Assembly: GCF_019913785.1 (NCBI RefSeq) | Contig: NZ_JAIOHK010000031.1 | Span: 1-64,000 of the forward strand | DNA: 64,000 nt | Reading direction: 5' to 3' | Source: Altibacter sp. | GTDB lineage: Bacteria; Bacteroidota; Bacteroidia; Flavobacteriales; Flavobacteriaceae | Part shown: positions 17,533 to 26,018 of the stretch, one piece after another | How the letters are laid out: each line of letters begins with the position of its first letter | Position numbering within the stretch: position 1 is the stretch's first letter | The notes under the pieces: model-generated | Databases searched by the model: none | Told to the model about the DNA's origin: nothing | What the model saw: only the letters and a program-made list of their open reading frames with translations | Position numbers and translations under genes: made by a program

Positions 17533-18444
17533 ATGTCTGTAAAAACGCAGTTTAGTATAAAGGATCTGGAAAACCTCAGCAATGTCAAAGCACATACCAT
17601 TCGTATTTGGGAAAAAAGATACAATCTACTGACTCCGAGTAGGACCGACACCAATATTAGAACGTACAATTTAGAGAATCTAAAAAAGCTACTTAACGTT
17701 ACTTTTCTTTATAACAATGGTTTTAAGATCTCTAAAATTGCACAATTAAGCAACCTTCAACTTCAGGAACTTATTCAAAAAGAAGCCGTTGAGAGAGAAG
17801 GCGAAATTGCACAAAAAGTCTTTAAAATGGCTATGTTCGATTTTGATTATTTACGCTTTAACACAACTTTTCATCAACTTGCTGAAACCAAATCGTTTAG
17901 AGAGATTTTCTTTGATGTGTTCTTGCCCTTACTTTCTGATATTGGTTTACTATGGCAATCGGGCAGCATCGATCCGGCACACGAACGGTTTATTTCTGAA
18001 TTGATCAAACAAAAGGTGATCCTTCAAATAGAAACGGCCCAACAAGAATTTCAGCAAAAAAATGATAGGATATTCGCCCTGTACTTGCCCTATCAGGAAA
18101 TTCACGAAATAGGTTTGTTGTATTGTAATTTCGAAATCCTTTCAGCCGGATTTAAAACGATCTACTTAGGAAACAACATTCCAATGGACAGTCTGCATTA
18201 TGTGCTTAAACACCATGAAAATGTAACCTTCCTGTCCTACTTTACAGTAGAACCACAATTGCAATCGCTCCAGGACTATTTGCACACCTTCGATACTGAG
18301 GTTTGTGGACACAAAAGCTGCTCGCTGTGGGCCATGGGAAACAAGACCAGAGAAATGGAATCAATCAAGTTGCCAAAATGTGTTCGGCTAATCCCAAATC
18401 TGAATACGCTTATCGATGCCCTAGAAACACTAAAATTTTCCTAA
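17533..18444 (+). CDS. MerR-family regulator with B12-binding-like domain (CarH/LitR type)
   Basis: A 303-residue transcription regulator. Residues 1-75 form a MerR winged helix (VKAHTIRIWEKRYNLLTPSRTDTNIRTY). Residues 90-300 resemble the helical cap and cobalamin domain of CarH/LitR photoreceptors: W141 is followed ten residues later by E151, but the next position is R152, not the His of the W-x9-EH motif; the lower-ligand motif is kept as EIHEIG (H191). It sits directly upstream of crtI-crtB-crtZ-crtY, as regulators of light-induced carotenoid genes do in Myxococcus and Thermus. Light or B12 sensing here is inference. Confidence 0.85.
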   Translation: MSVKTQFSIKDLENLSNVKAHTIRIWEKRYNLLTPSRTDTNIRTYNLENLKKLLNVTFLYNNGFKISKIAQLSNLQLQELIQKEAVEREGEIAQKVFKMAMFDFDYLRFNTTFHQLAETKSFREIFFDVFLPLLSDIGLLWQSGSIDPAHERFISELIKQKVILQIETAQQEFQQKNDRIFALYLPYQEIHEIGLLYCNFEILSAGFKTIYLGNNIPMDSLHYVLKHHENVTFLSYFTVEPQLQSLQDYLHTFDTEVCGHKSCSLWAMGNKTREMESIKLPKCVRLIPNLNTLIDALETLKFS

Positions 18445-18457
18445 AATACAGTACTCT

Positions 18458-18489
18458 TTGCATTTTTGTTTAAATATATTCTATATTTG
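18458..18489 (+). promoter_or_regulatory. crtI promoter
   Basis: TTG at 18458-18460, 21 bases, TATATTTG at 18482-18489, thirteen bases before the crtI ATG. The carotenoid operon therefore has its own promoter, separate from the MerR gene. Confidence 0.65.
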
Positions 18490-18497
18490 TTAAACAA
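18466..18497. promoter_or_regulatory. inverted repeat over the crtI promoter, candidate MerR operator
   Basis: TTGTTTAA at 18466-18473 and its exact complement TTAAACAA at 18490-18497 flank the -7 box. The spacing and position are right for a dimeric repressor that blocks RNA polymerase; assignment to the adjacent MerR protein is inference. Confidence 0.5.
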
Positions 18498-18502
18498 TTT
18501 AA

Positions 18503-19969
18503 ATGAAAAATATCTCCATCATAGGATCCGGATTTTCTTCCCTTGCTGCTGCCTGCTATCTCGCGCAGGCAGGGCATAAGGTGACCGTATTCGAAAAAAA
18601 CAACACTGTGGGTGGTCGTGCACGCCAATTAACACGCGATGGGTTTACTTTTGATATTGGTCCCTCCTGGTATTGGATGCCCGATGTTTTTGAACGTTTT
18701 TTTTCAGATTTCAATAAAAAAACAACCCATTATTACAAACTCACCAAGTTGAATCCGGCCTATACCGTTTTTTTCGGGAAGGATGAAACAATCACAATAG
18801 AAGACACGCTCGAAAAAATTTGTATCGCGTTTGAAAAAGAAGAATCCGGAAGCTCCATAAAGCTACGGAAATTTATGTCAGAAGCTTTGGACAATTATCA
18901 AATAGCCATCAAGGACCTTGTGTACCGCCCCGGAGTCTCACCTCTTGAATTGATCACTCCCCTAACCGTTAAAAAGATAGGGCAATTCTTTAGTACCGTC
19001 AGTAAGGAAGTCCGAAAAGAGTTCAAAAATCCAAAATTGATTTCTATTCTTGAATTCCCTGTACTTTTTTTAGGAGCAAAGCCATCTAAGACTCCTGCGT
19101 TCTACAGTTTTATGAATTATGCCGACTTCGGCTTAGGCACATTTTATCCGGAAAATGGCATGTATAGTGTCATTCAAGCCATGCAAGCCCTAGCAGAAGA
19201 ACTGGGTGTTACGATTAAAACCAATCAAAAGGTCGAAAAGATTGTAGTGGAAGATAGAAACGCGGTAGGTCTAGTTATAAATGGAGATAGTTTGGCTTCA
19301 GATATAGTCGTGAGTGGCGCCGATTATCATCATACCGAATCCTTATTGGAGCCAAAATACCGGCAGTATTCAGAAGCTTATTGGAGCAGGAGAACCTTCG
19401 CTCCTTCTGCATTGCTCTTTTATGTAGGGTTCAGTAAAAAATTAAAAAATGTATCACATCACAGCCTGTTTTTTGATGTAGATTTTGAAGCGCATGCCAG
19501 AGATATTTACGATGCGCCTCAATGGCCGGAGGCTCCCTTATTCTACGCAAGCTTTCCGTCAATAACCGATACACATTGTGCCCCGGCCGATAACGAAGCT
19601 GGAATTTTTCTTATTCCCTTGGCTCCCGGACTAACAGACATCCAGGAAATACGAGAAGAATATTTCGAGAAAATTATGTCTAGATTCGAAAATATCACCA
19701 ACCAAGAAGTAAATAATTACGTTATATTTAAGGAGTCTTTTTGTATAAATGACTTTATAGCCGACTATAATTCATATAAGGGAAACGCATATGGATTGGC
19801 AAACACACTAATGCAAACTGCTTTTTTACGCCCCAAGTTAAAAAGTAAAAAAGTACGTAATATGTTTTTTACCGGTCAGTTGAGCGTTCCCGGCCCAGGC
19901 GTACCACCTTCGCTCATATCGGGAAAGTTGGTAGCCGGATTAATACAAAAAGAAATAACAACATCGTGA
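18503..19969 (+). CDS. crtI: phytoene desaturase
   Basis: FAD-dependent desaturase that converts phytoene to lycopene. The 488 residues begin with the dinucleotide fold IGSGFSSLAAACYLAQAGHKVTVFEK followed by VGGRARQ, contain FDIGPSWYWMPDVFERFF, and end with the family signature FFTGQLSVPGPGVPPSLISGKL. First gene of the carotenoid operon; its stop overlaps the crtB start (GTGA). Confidence 0.95.
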   Translation: MKNISIIGSGFSSLAAACYLAQAGHKVTVFEKNNTVGGRARQLTRDGFTFDIGPSWYWMPDVFERFFSDFNKKTTHYYKLTKLNPAYTVFFGKDETITIEDTLEKICIAFEKEESGSSIKLRKFMSEALDNYQIAIKDLVYRPGVSPLELITPLTVKKIGQFFSTVSKEVRKEFKNPKLISILEFPVLFLGAKPSKTPAFYSFMNYADFGLGTFYPENGMYSVIQAMQALAEELGVTIKTNQKVEKIVVEDRNAVGLVINGDSLASDIVVSGADYHHTESLLEPKYRQYSEAYWSRRTFAPSALLFYVGFSKKLKNVSHHSLFFDVDFEAHARDIYDAPQWPEAPLFYASFPSITDTHCAPADNEAGIFLIPLAPGLTDIQEIREEYFEKIMSRFENITNQEVNNYVIFKESFCINDFIADYNSYKGNAYGLANTLMQTAFLRPKLKSKKVRNMFFTGQLSVPGPGVPPSLISGKLVAGLIQKEITTS

Positions 19970-20808
19970 AAGCATTATTCGACATCGTATCTCAAACTTG
20001 TAGTAAGAAGGTGACGCACACCTACAGTACATCCTTTTCGATGGCTACCAAAATGTTGGCACCATCGATCCGGCAGGATATTTACAATATTTATGGATTC
20101 GTGCGTTTGGCAGATGAAATTGTGGATTCGTTTCATGATTATGACAAAGAAACGCTCTTTAATCGTTTTGAAAACGATCTTCAATTGGCGCTTTCAGAAA
20201 GGATAAGCCTGAATCCTATTTTAAATTCATTTCAACATACAGTACATACGTACGAAATAGGAGATGAATTGATCAACGCCTTTATGCGAAGCATGCGTTT
20301 CGATCTTACTAAAAATGAATACCACACCGATGCAGAATACAACGAGTATATTTACGGCTCGGCAAATGTAGTAGGACTTATGTGCCTCAAAGTATTTGTA
20401 AAAGGCGATCTCAATAAATATGAACAATTAAAGGAAGCGGCCATGCATTTGGGGTCTGCTTTTCAGAAAGTAAACTTTTTACGAGACCTCAAAGAAGACT
20501 TCGAAGGACTAAGCAGAACCTATTTCCCCAACACAAATTTGGCTGCCCTAGATGAAGCGTCCAAAGAAGCTATCATCCAGGATATAGAAACCGATTTTAA
20601 AATTGGGTACCAAGGTATCTTACAGTTACCCGCTGAAGCAAAGTTGGGAGTATATATGGCCTATCGTTATTACCGGCGGTTACTTAGAAAATTACATCGC
20701 ACACCGGCCATCGATATTAAAAACACCCGGATTAGAGTACCTAACTACGAAAAGGTGGGTCTCTTAACCCGAAGTTATGTAAAATATCAGTTGAATTTGG
20801 TGAAATAA
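19966..20808 (+). CDS. crtB: phytoene synthase
   Basis: Condenses two geranylgeranyl diphosphates to phytoene. At 280 residues it has both Asp-rich metal motifs: DEIVDSFHDYD and NFLRDLKEDFEG. It starts at a GTG that overlaps the crtI stop, which implies translational coupling. Together with crtI, crtZ and the lycopene cyclase it gives a complete path from GGPP to zeaxanthin; no GGPP synthase is in the window. Confidence 0.95.
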   Translation: MKALFDIVSQTCSKKVTHTYSTSFSMATKMLAPSIRQDIYNIYGFVRLADEIVDSFHDYDKETLFNRFENDLQLALSERISLNPILNSFQHTVHTYEIGDELINAFMRSMRFDLTKNEYHTDAEYNEYIYGSANVVGLMCLKVFVKGDLNKYEQLKEAAMHLGSAFQKVNFLRDLKEDFEGLSRTYFPNTNLAALDEASKEAIIQDIETDFKIGYQGILQLPAEAKLGVYMAYRYYRRLLRKLHRTPAIDIKNTRIRVPNYEKVGLLTRSYVKYQLNLVK

Positions 20809-20842
20809 TAGTGCTCTAAAAAATTTGATTTAAGAAAACAGT

Positions 20843-21292
20843 ATGACTACTTTTTTTTGGATATTAATCTTTTTAACCACCTACTGCGTGATGGAGTTTA
20901 TGGCGTGGTTTAGTCATAAATATATCATGCACGGATTTTTATGGAAATTACACAAGGACCACCATCATAAAGGGCACAGCAGTTGGTGGGAACGCAATGA
21001 CCTGTTTTTTGTCTTTTATGCTGCCGTAAGTATTGGCTGTTTTATAGGATGGAATTACTATGGATTCTGGGCGGGATTGCCCATTGGTTTAGGTATTTTT
21101 GCGTACGGAAGCACCTATTTTATAGTACACGATATTTTTATCCACCAGCGGTTTAAGTTTTTTAGAAATGCAAACAATTGGTATGCAAGGGGAATAAGAC
21201 GTGCACACAAAATGCATCACAAGCATCTCGGAAAAGAAAATGGTGAGTGCTTTGGAATGCTGTTTCCTCCTTTAAAATATTTCAAAAAATAA
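20843..21292 (+). CDS. crtZ: beta-carotene hydroxylase
   Basis: A di-iron membrane hydroxylase that adds 3- and 3'-hydroxyls to beta-carotene to give zeaxanthin. The 149 residues carry the histidine clusters of the fatty-acid-hydroxylase fold (HKYIMHG, HKDHHHKGH, HDIFIHQR, RAHKMHHKH) and four hydrophobic segments. It lies between crtB and the cyclase gene, 3 bases before the latter. Confidence 0.95.
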   Translation: MTTFFWILIFLTTYCVMEFMAWFSHKYIMHGFLWKLHKDHHHKGHSSWWERNDLFFVFYAAVSIGCFIGWNYYGFWAGLPIGLGIFAYGSTYFIVHDIFIHQRFKFFRNANNWYARGIRRAHKMHHKHLGKENGECFGMLFPPLKYFKK

Positions 21293-21295
21293 TTC

Positions 21296-21994
21296 ATGAA
21301 ATATCTATATCTGTATATAAATATAGGTTCGATTATAATCCCTTTTCTTTTTAGTTTTCATCCAAAACTTAGGTTCTATAAAAAATGGAGGTCACTGTTT
21401 CCGGCGATTGCCATTATGATGGTGATCTTTATCGCATGGGATGTTATATTCACGCAGCAAGGTATTTGGGGGTTTAATGAAGATTATATTTCGGGAATCT
21501 ACGTATTCAACTTGCCATTGGAAGAATGGCTTTTCTTTATTTGTATTCCCTACGCCTGTATTTTTACACATGAGTCTCTGCAACAAATATTTCCAAACTT
21601 TTTATTTTCTGAAAAGAGTACAAATATAATCTACATAACGCTCCTTACCACGCTGATACTAGTATTATGGTATGTATACGATCGTTGGTATACGCTTGTT
21701 AATTTCGCGTATGCCATTATTTTATTGGGAATTGTTTACAACATAAATAGGAAATTATTGCAAGTATTTATTCCAACTTTTTTAATCATACTGCTGCCCT
21801 TTTTTATTGTAAATGGCATCCTTACCGGAAGTGGTTTAGAAGTTCCTGTTGTTTGGTACAACAATGCCGAAAATCTTGGCATACGATTGGGCACCATTCC
21901 AATTGAAGATGCCATCTATGCCTTTAGTATGTTACTCACCGTTTTAGTATTGACCGAATACTTTGAGAAGAAAAAGCAATCACTGAAGCAGTAG
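21296..21994 (+). CDS. lycopene beta-cyclase, CrtYcd type
   Basis: Forms the beta-ionone rings of beta-carotene. The 232-residue polytopic protein contains two copies of the short cyclase domain, each with a PxEE-type motif (NLPLEEWLFFICIPYAC in the first, IPIEDAIYAFSMLLTVLVLTEYF in the second), i.e. the two halves (CrtYc and CrtYd) are fused, as is usual in Bacteroidota. Its tail overlaps the convergent TlpA-like gene by 15 bases. Confidence 0.92.
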   Translation: MKYLYLYINIGSIIIPFLFSFHPKLRFYKKWRSLFPAIAIMMVIFIAWDVIFTQQGIWGFNEDYISGIYVFNLPLEEWLFFICIPYACIFTHESLQQIFPNFLFSEKSTNIIYITLLTTLILVLWYVYDRWYTLVNFAYAIILLGIVYNINRKLLQVFIPTFLIILLPFFIVNGILTGSGLEVPVVWYNNAENLGIRLGTIPIEDAIYAFSMLLTVLVLTEYFEKKKQSLKQ

Positions 21995-22540
21995 GTTATC
22001 TATCGTCTTCAAGACTTTTTCACTAGACCAATTGGCCACACCGGTTTTTTTAATAACAATTTCCCCCTCTTTAGAAATTAAATAGGTAGTAGGAAGTGTT
22101 TGTGTTTGCAACTCCTTTGGAGGCCAGTGGGACGATATGTATACCGGAAAAGTATATCCCGTATTCTGAAGAAATTTTTTGGCCACCACCGCTTCTTCCG
22201 ATGTGACGAAGTAGAAATCAACGCGATCTCCATACCTTTCATACAAGGTTTGAAGCGACGGCATTTCAGCTACGCATGGCGGACACCAGCTAGCCCAATA
22301 ATTGACAAGCACCACCCTTCCTTCAGATTGAGAAAAAGCTACCTTGTTTCCCTCCAAAGATGCCAACTCCCATGTGTAATTAGCAATAGTCTCTCTTTCA
22401 TCCTTATCAATTTCGGAAGGAGCCATAGAAATAAAGCGCTGTAAGAACACTTGTACGGGTACTCTGATTTGAGGAATCAAAACAACCAGTAGTATCACAA
22501 CAAATACAATATCAATCCAATTCTTTTTTAGAAAATTCAT
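21980..22540 (-). CDS. TlpA-type membrane-anchored thioredoxin
   Basis: A 186-residue protein with one N-terminal membrane segment (IDIVFVVILLVVLIPQI) and a periplasmic thioredoxin fold with the redox motif WASWCPPC and the cis-proline region QTLPTTYLI. It belongs to the TlpA/ResA group that reduces or exchanges disulfides in envelope proteins, for example apocytochromes. The partner here is unknown. No operon neighbour. Confidence 0.88.
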   Translation of the reverse strand: MNFLKKNWIDIVFVVILLVVLIPQIRVPVQVFLQRFISMAPSEIDKDERETIANYTWELASLEGNKVAFSQSEGRVVLVNYWASWCPPCVAEMPSLQTLYERYGDRVDFYFVTSEEAVVAKKFLQNTGYTFPVYISSHWPPKELQTQTLPTTYLISKEGEIVIKKTGVANWSSEKVLKTIDNLLLQ

Positions 22541-22760
22541 CTATTTATTGAATTTGAAAATAGCCTTGAAAAGATATGAAATCTCTGCCCAACTCTGCGG
22601 TAAATTCATTTTAGAATTCAACAATAGTATTGAAAGCACTTAACAAAATAATAAGTCAAAATTTAAAAAAATGTGTCTTTCGTCGATATAATTTGTTTTT
22701 TGTAGTATTATTCTTACTTTTATCCCACTCCCCAAATTTATATACGTAAATCTATGTATT

Positions 22761-23429
22761 ATGAATTTGAAATTTTGTTACCTACTTATGCTCCTATCAA
22801 CTACCATCTATTCACAAGTTGGAGTTGGGACCACCGCACCTACGTCAACTCTCGACATCAATGGTAATCTAAAAATAAGATCCGTTACAGAGGAAACCAC
22901 TTTAAGCAATATTAAAGACTCTATTCTTGTTGTTAGCAGTAGTTATGTAAAATCCATTCCTGCTACTTCCGTGATTGACGTCGCTCTTCCTACAACCGTA
23001 AAAGGATCATTTTCAAGCGCCGGTCTTATCAATTTATCGTTGTTAAGTGGGACACAAATAATTCCTTTTGACAGTGAGGATTTTGATACAAATAATGAAT
23101 ACAATACCACCACCTATACCTATACAGCAAAACAAGATGGAATCTACCAAATTGATGTTCAGATTGAAGCAAATAGCACGATTGGAATAGCCACAAACTT
23201 TGGGGTAATGATTCTTAAAAATGGAACTACCATTAGCAGAAACAGTTTCGCCAATATTGGCGTATTAGGGGTCAATGTAACACCACCCGTGCGACAGAAC
23301 AGTACCCTTGTAGCACTTACCGTAGGTGATACCATTCAGTTTCAGATAGAGGGTAGTATTGCTCTTGGATCGGTGGATCTCTTGGGATCCTTTGAGGATA
23401 GTTCGTTCAGTATCTATCAGATTCGATAA
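22761..23429 (+). CDS. exported protein with C1q/TNF-like domain
   Basis: A 222-residue protein with a signal peptide (MNLKFCYLLMLLSTTIYSQ) and the flavobacterial GVGTTAPTSTLDINGNLKIR opening that usually precedes trimeric surface fibres. The C-terminal part (about 75-222) has the beta pattern of a C1q-like domain (YTYTAKQDGIYQIDVQIEAN, TLVALTVGDTIQFQI, SSFSIYQI). A surface or extracellular role is inferred. No T9SS tail is seen. The 220 bases before it contain only AT-rich DNA. Confidence 0.65.
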   Translation: MNLKFCYLLMLLSTTIYSQVGVGTTAPTSTLDINGNLKIRSVTEETTLSNIKDSILVVSSSYVKSIPATSVIDVALPTTVKGSFSSAGLINLSLLSGTQIIPFDSEDFDTNNEYNTTTYTYTAKQDGIYQIDVQIEANSTIGIATNFGVMILKNGTTISRNSFANIGVLGVNVTPPVRQNSTLVALTVGDTIQFQIEGSIALGSVDLLGSFEDSSFSIYQIR

Positions 23430-23455
23430 CTGCGCGATTCAAATTTTAAATGGCA

Positions 23456-23487
23456 AAACCTTTCGGAGAATTCCGGAAGGTTTTTAA
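23456..23487 (+). terminator. terminator after the C1q-like gene
   Basis: AAACCTTTCGGA / TCCGGAAGGTTT (one G-T pair) followed by a T-run, 27 bases past the stop. Confidence 0.8.
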
Positions 23488-23552
23488 TTTTTAATACAAT
23501 TCTTTACGTCATTTATTTGGTTAATTTTGTAAGACAACTAAATTAGAAACCC

Positions 23553-24914
23553 ATGAGCTCAAGACGAGATTTTGTAAAGAAAACTGCAATTCTAGGAACC
23601 GGTATAGCCTTATCGCCACAACTTACCTTCGGCTCAGGTTTTAACACTTCAAAGGAAAAATTAAATATAGGACTAATAGGTGTTGGTCTAAGGGGGACAA
23701 ACCACTTAAACAATGTTCTACTTCGCGATGACGTAAACGTAGTGGCTATATGTGATATCGATGAACGCAGAAACACCATAGCCCTCGAAATGATATCGAA
23801 GGCCGATCAAAAAAAACCAAAGGTATTTAGCAGTAATGAATATGCGTACAAAGACCTCTTAGCACTAGCCGAAGTCGATGCTGTGATCATTTCTACACCC
23901 TGGCTTTGGCACGCCCGTATGGCCAAGGATGCCATGGTTGCAGGAAAATACACCGGATTGGAAGTTTCGGCCGCTAATACCATGGAAGAGTGTTGGGACT
24001 TGGTGAATCTTCACGAACAGACCGGTTCTCATCTAATGATCCTCGAAAATGTTTGCTATCGAAGAGATATTATGGCGGTGCTCAATATGGTGCGCCAAAA
24101 TATGTTTGGAGAATTGCTACATTTCAGATGTGGCTACCAACACGATCTGCGCTTTGTAAAATTTAATGATGGTAAAACGGCCTACGGTCTTGGCGTAGAG
24201 TTTGGTGAAAAAGGAATCTCCGAATCGGCCTGGAGGACACAGCATTCCCTACTTCGAAATGCCGATGTCTATCCTACACACGGAGTGGGACCCATCGCTG
24301 TTATGTGTGATATCAACAGAGGTAACCGTTTTGTCTCTATGACCTCCATGGCGACCAAAGGAGTTGGTTTACACAACTATATTGTAAAGCACGGCGGGAA
24401 GGACCATCCCAATGCCAAACTAAAGTTTAAACAAGGTGATATCATCACTTCGATGATCGAAACGGCCAAGGGTGAGACCATCATCGTCACACACGATTGC
24501 AACTCCCCTCGCCCCTATTCACTAGGCTTCCGAGTACAAGGAAGTGAAGGCATCTGGGAAGTGGATGGAAACCGAATTTATATAGAAGATAAAACCTCGA
24601 AACCCCATCAATGGGACGAAGCCACCGAATGGCTGACAAAATACGACCATCCGCTTTGGCAGAAATATGGCAAAAAGGCCATGGGTGCCGGACATGGAGG
24701 AATGGATTTCTTCGTAATTCACGCCTTTGTGGAATCGGCCAAGCAGAATATTGCGCCACCCCTAGACGTGTACGACGCAGCAGCCTGGAGTGCCATAACA
24801 CCTTTATCCGAAGCATCCATAGCCAACAATGGAGAACCACAGGATTTTCCCGATTTTACACGTGGAAATTGGGTAAAACGCAAGCCTTATAACTGGATCA
24901 AAGACAGCTATTAG
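23553..24914 (+). CDS. Gfo/Idh/MocA protein, GH109 type (alpha-N-acetylgalactosaminidase-like)
   Basis: A 453-residue protein with a Tat-type leader (SSRRDFVKKTAILGTG), an NAD-binding Rossmann fold (NIGLIGVGLRGTNHLNNVLL) and the Gfo/Idh/MocA C-terminal domain. Its length and the segments ENVCYRRDIMAVLNMVRQ and HGVGPIAVMCDINRG resemble glycoside hydrolase family 109, which cleaves alpha-GalNAc by an NAD-dependent redox mechanism. The substrate is not proven from sequence. First gene of a tight operon with a GHMP kinase (3-base gap) and a nucleotidyltransferase. Confidence 0.82.
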   Translation: MSSRRDFVKKTAILGTGIALSPQLTFGSGFNTSKEKLNIGLIGVGLRGTNHLNNVLLRDDVNVVAICDIDERRNTIALEMISKADQKKPKVFSSNEYAYKDLLALAEVDAVIISTPWLWHARMAKDAMVAGKYTGLEVSAANTMEECWDLVNLHEQTGSHLMILENVCYRRDIMAVLNMVRQNMFGELLHFRCGYQHDLRFVKFNDGKTAYGLGVEFGEKGISESAWRTQHSLLRNADVYPTHGVGPIAVMCDINRGNRFVSMTSMATKGVGLHNYIVKHGGKDHPNAKLKFKQGDIITSMIETAKGETIIVTHDCNSPRPYSLGFRVQGSEGIWEVDGNRIYIEDKTSKPHQWDEATEWLTKYDHPLWQKYGKKAMGAGHGGMDFFVIHAFVESAKQNIAPPLDVYDAAAWSAITPLSEASIANNGEPQDFPDFTRGNWVKRKPYNWIKDSY

Positions 24915-24917
24915 ATT

Positions 24918-26018
24918 TTGACCCCTTCTGAAAAAAAAGTGATTGCTATTACCGCTCCCGCAAGAATTTGTCTTTTTGGCGACCATCAGGATTATCTAGG
25001 GCTTCCAGTCATTGCCGGTGCAATTGACAAGCAGATTACACTAACCGCAGCACCAAATTTAAAAGATGAGATAGAAATTTCGATGCCCGATATTGATGCC
25101 TATAGAATTATTCCAATTTCTGAAACTTTTGAAAACCTAGCGCCCAGAGATTATTTTGCTTCGGGTATTCGTGTTGTACAGCGCTACGGATGTGTACCTT
25201 CCCATGGATACCACATAACTATTACCGGAAACGTACCTATAAATTCAGGCGTTTCCAGTTCGTCCGCCATGGTGGTTGCCTGGATTCATTTTTTGCTGAA
25301 GGCTTTTGGAAGCGACCAAACTTTTTCTCCGGCTTTCATCGCCAAACTGGCACATGAAGCCGAAGTCCTTGAACACAACGAACCCGGGGGTAAGATGGAT
25401 CAGTACAGCATCAGTCTTGGCAATATTATCTATATGGAAACAGGGGTTTCCTTTACACACAAAACAATTGGACATTCGATGGAAGGACTTATTTTGGCCG
25501 ATTCCGGTGTTAAAAAGGAAACCTTGCAGGTCCTTTCCGAAGCAAAGAACAACGCTTTAGCTGCGATTGATCTGGTGCGTCAAAATGTACCCGACTTTCA
25601 GTTAGAAAAAATAAAACCGGAAGAAGTGCTCGCCTATAATGCGTTTATACCAAATCACTTACAGCCGTACTTTTACGCCGCAGTACAGAATCATGCCATC
25701 ACTCAAAATGCCTTGATCGAATTTGAAGAAGAAACCATCGATTTAAAAAAAATAGGGCAACTTATGTCGCAACACCATGACATTCTAAAAGATATTTTAC
25801 ACATTACGGTGCCCAAGATCGATGCCATGATCGATGCGGCTTTGAAGGCCGGCGCTTACGGAGCTAAGATTGTAGGTTCAGGTGGAGGCGGCAGTATCAT
25901 TGTTTTGGCGGCTCCTGAAAACATAAGCCCTATCTGCAATGCCATTCTAAAAACCGGTGCCAAAGCAGCCTATCCGGTTAGGGTTTCTGAAGGCACTCAA
26001 TTTAAGGACCATGACTGA
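24918..26018 (+). CDS. GHMP-family sugar kinase (galactokinase-like)
   Basis: A 366-residue kinase of the galactokinase/mevalonate kinase superfamily. It shows an N-terminal substrate motif (GDHQDYLGLPVIAGAIDK), the phosphate loop PINSGVSSSSAMV, the catalytic region EPGGKMDQYS and the C-terminal KIVGSGGGGSIIVL. It probably phosphorylates a hexose, perhaps at C1. The start is TTG, three bases after the upstream stop; no ATG is available before the conserved region. It overlaps the following gene by 8 bases. Confidence 0.8.
   Translation: MTPSEKKVIAITAPARICLFGDHQDYLGLPVIAGAIDKQITLTAAPNLKDEIEISMPDIDAYRIIPISETFENLAPRDYFASGIRVVQRYGCVPSHGYHITITGNVPINSGVSSSSAMVVAWIHFLLKAFGSDQTFSPAFIAKLAHEAEVLEHNEPGGKMDQYSISLGNIIYMETGVSFTHKTIGHSMEGLILADSGVKKETLQVLSEAKNNALAAIDLVRQNVPDFQLEKIKPEEVLAYNAFIPNHLQPYFYAAVQNHAITQNALIEFEEETIDLKKIGQLMSQHHDILKDILHITVPKIDAMIDAALKAGAYGAKIVGSGGGGSIIVLAAPENISPICNAILKTGAKAAYPVRVSEGTQFKDHD

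Noticed and set aside
17373-17669. 98-residue minus-strand ORF in the tRNA-MerR gap
   Set aside because: It is antisense to the second 50-bp repeat and the MerR N-terminus, has no family-like sequence and no promoter; a shadow.
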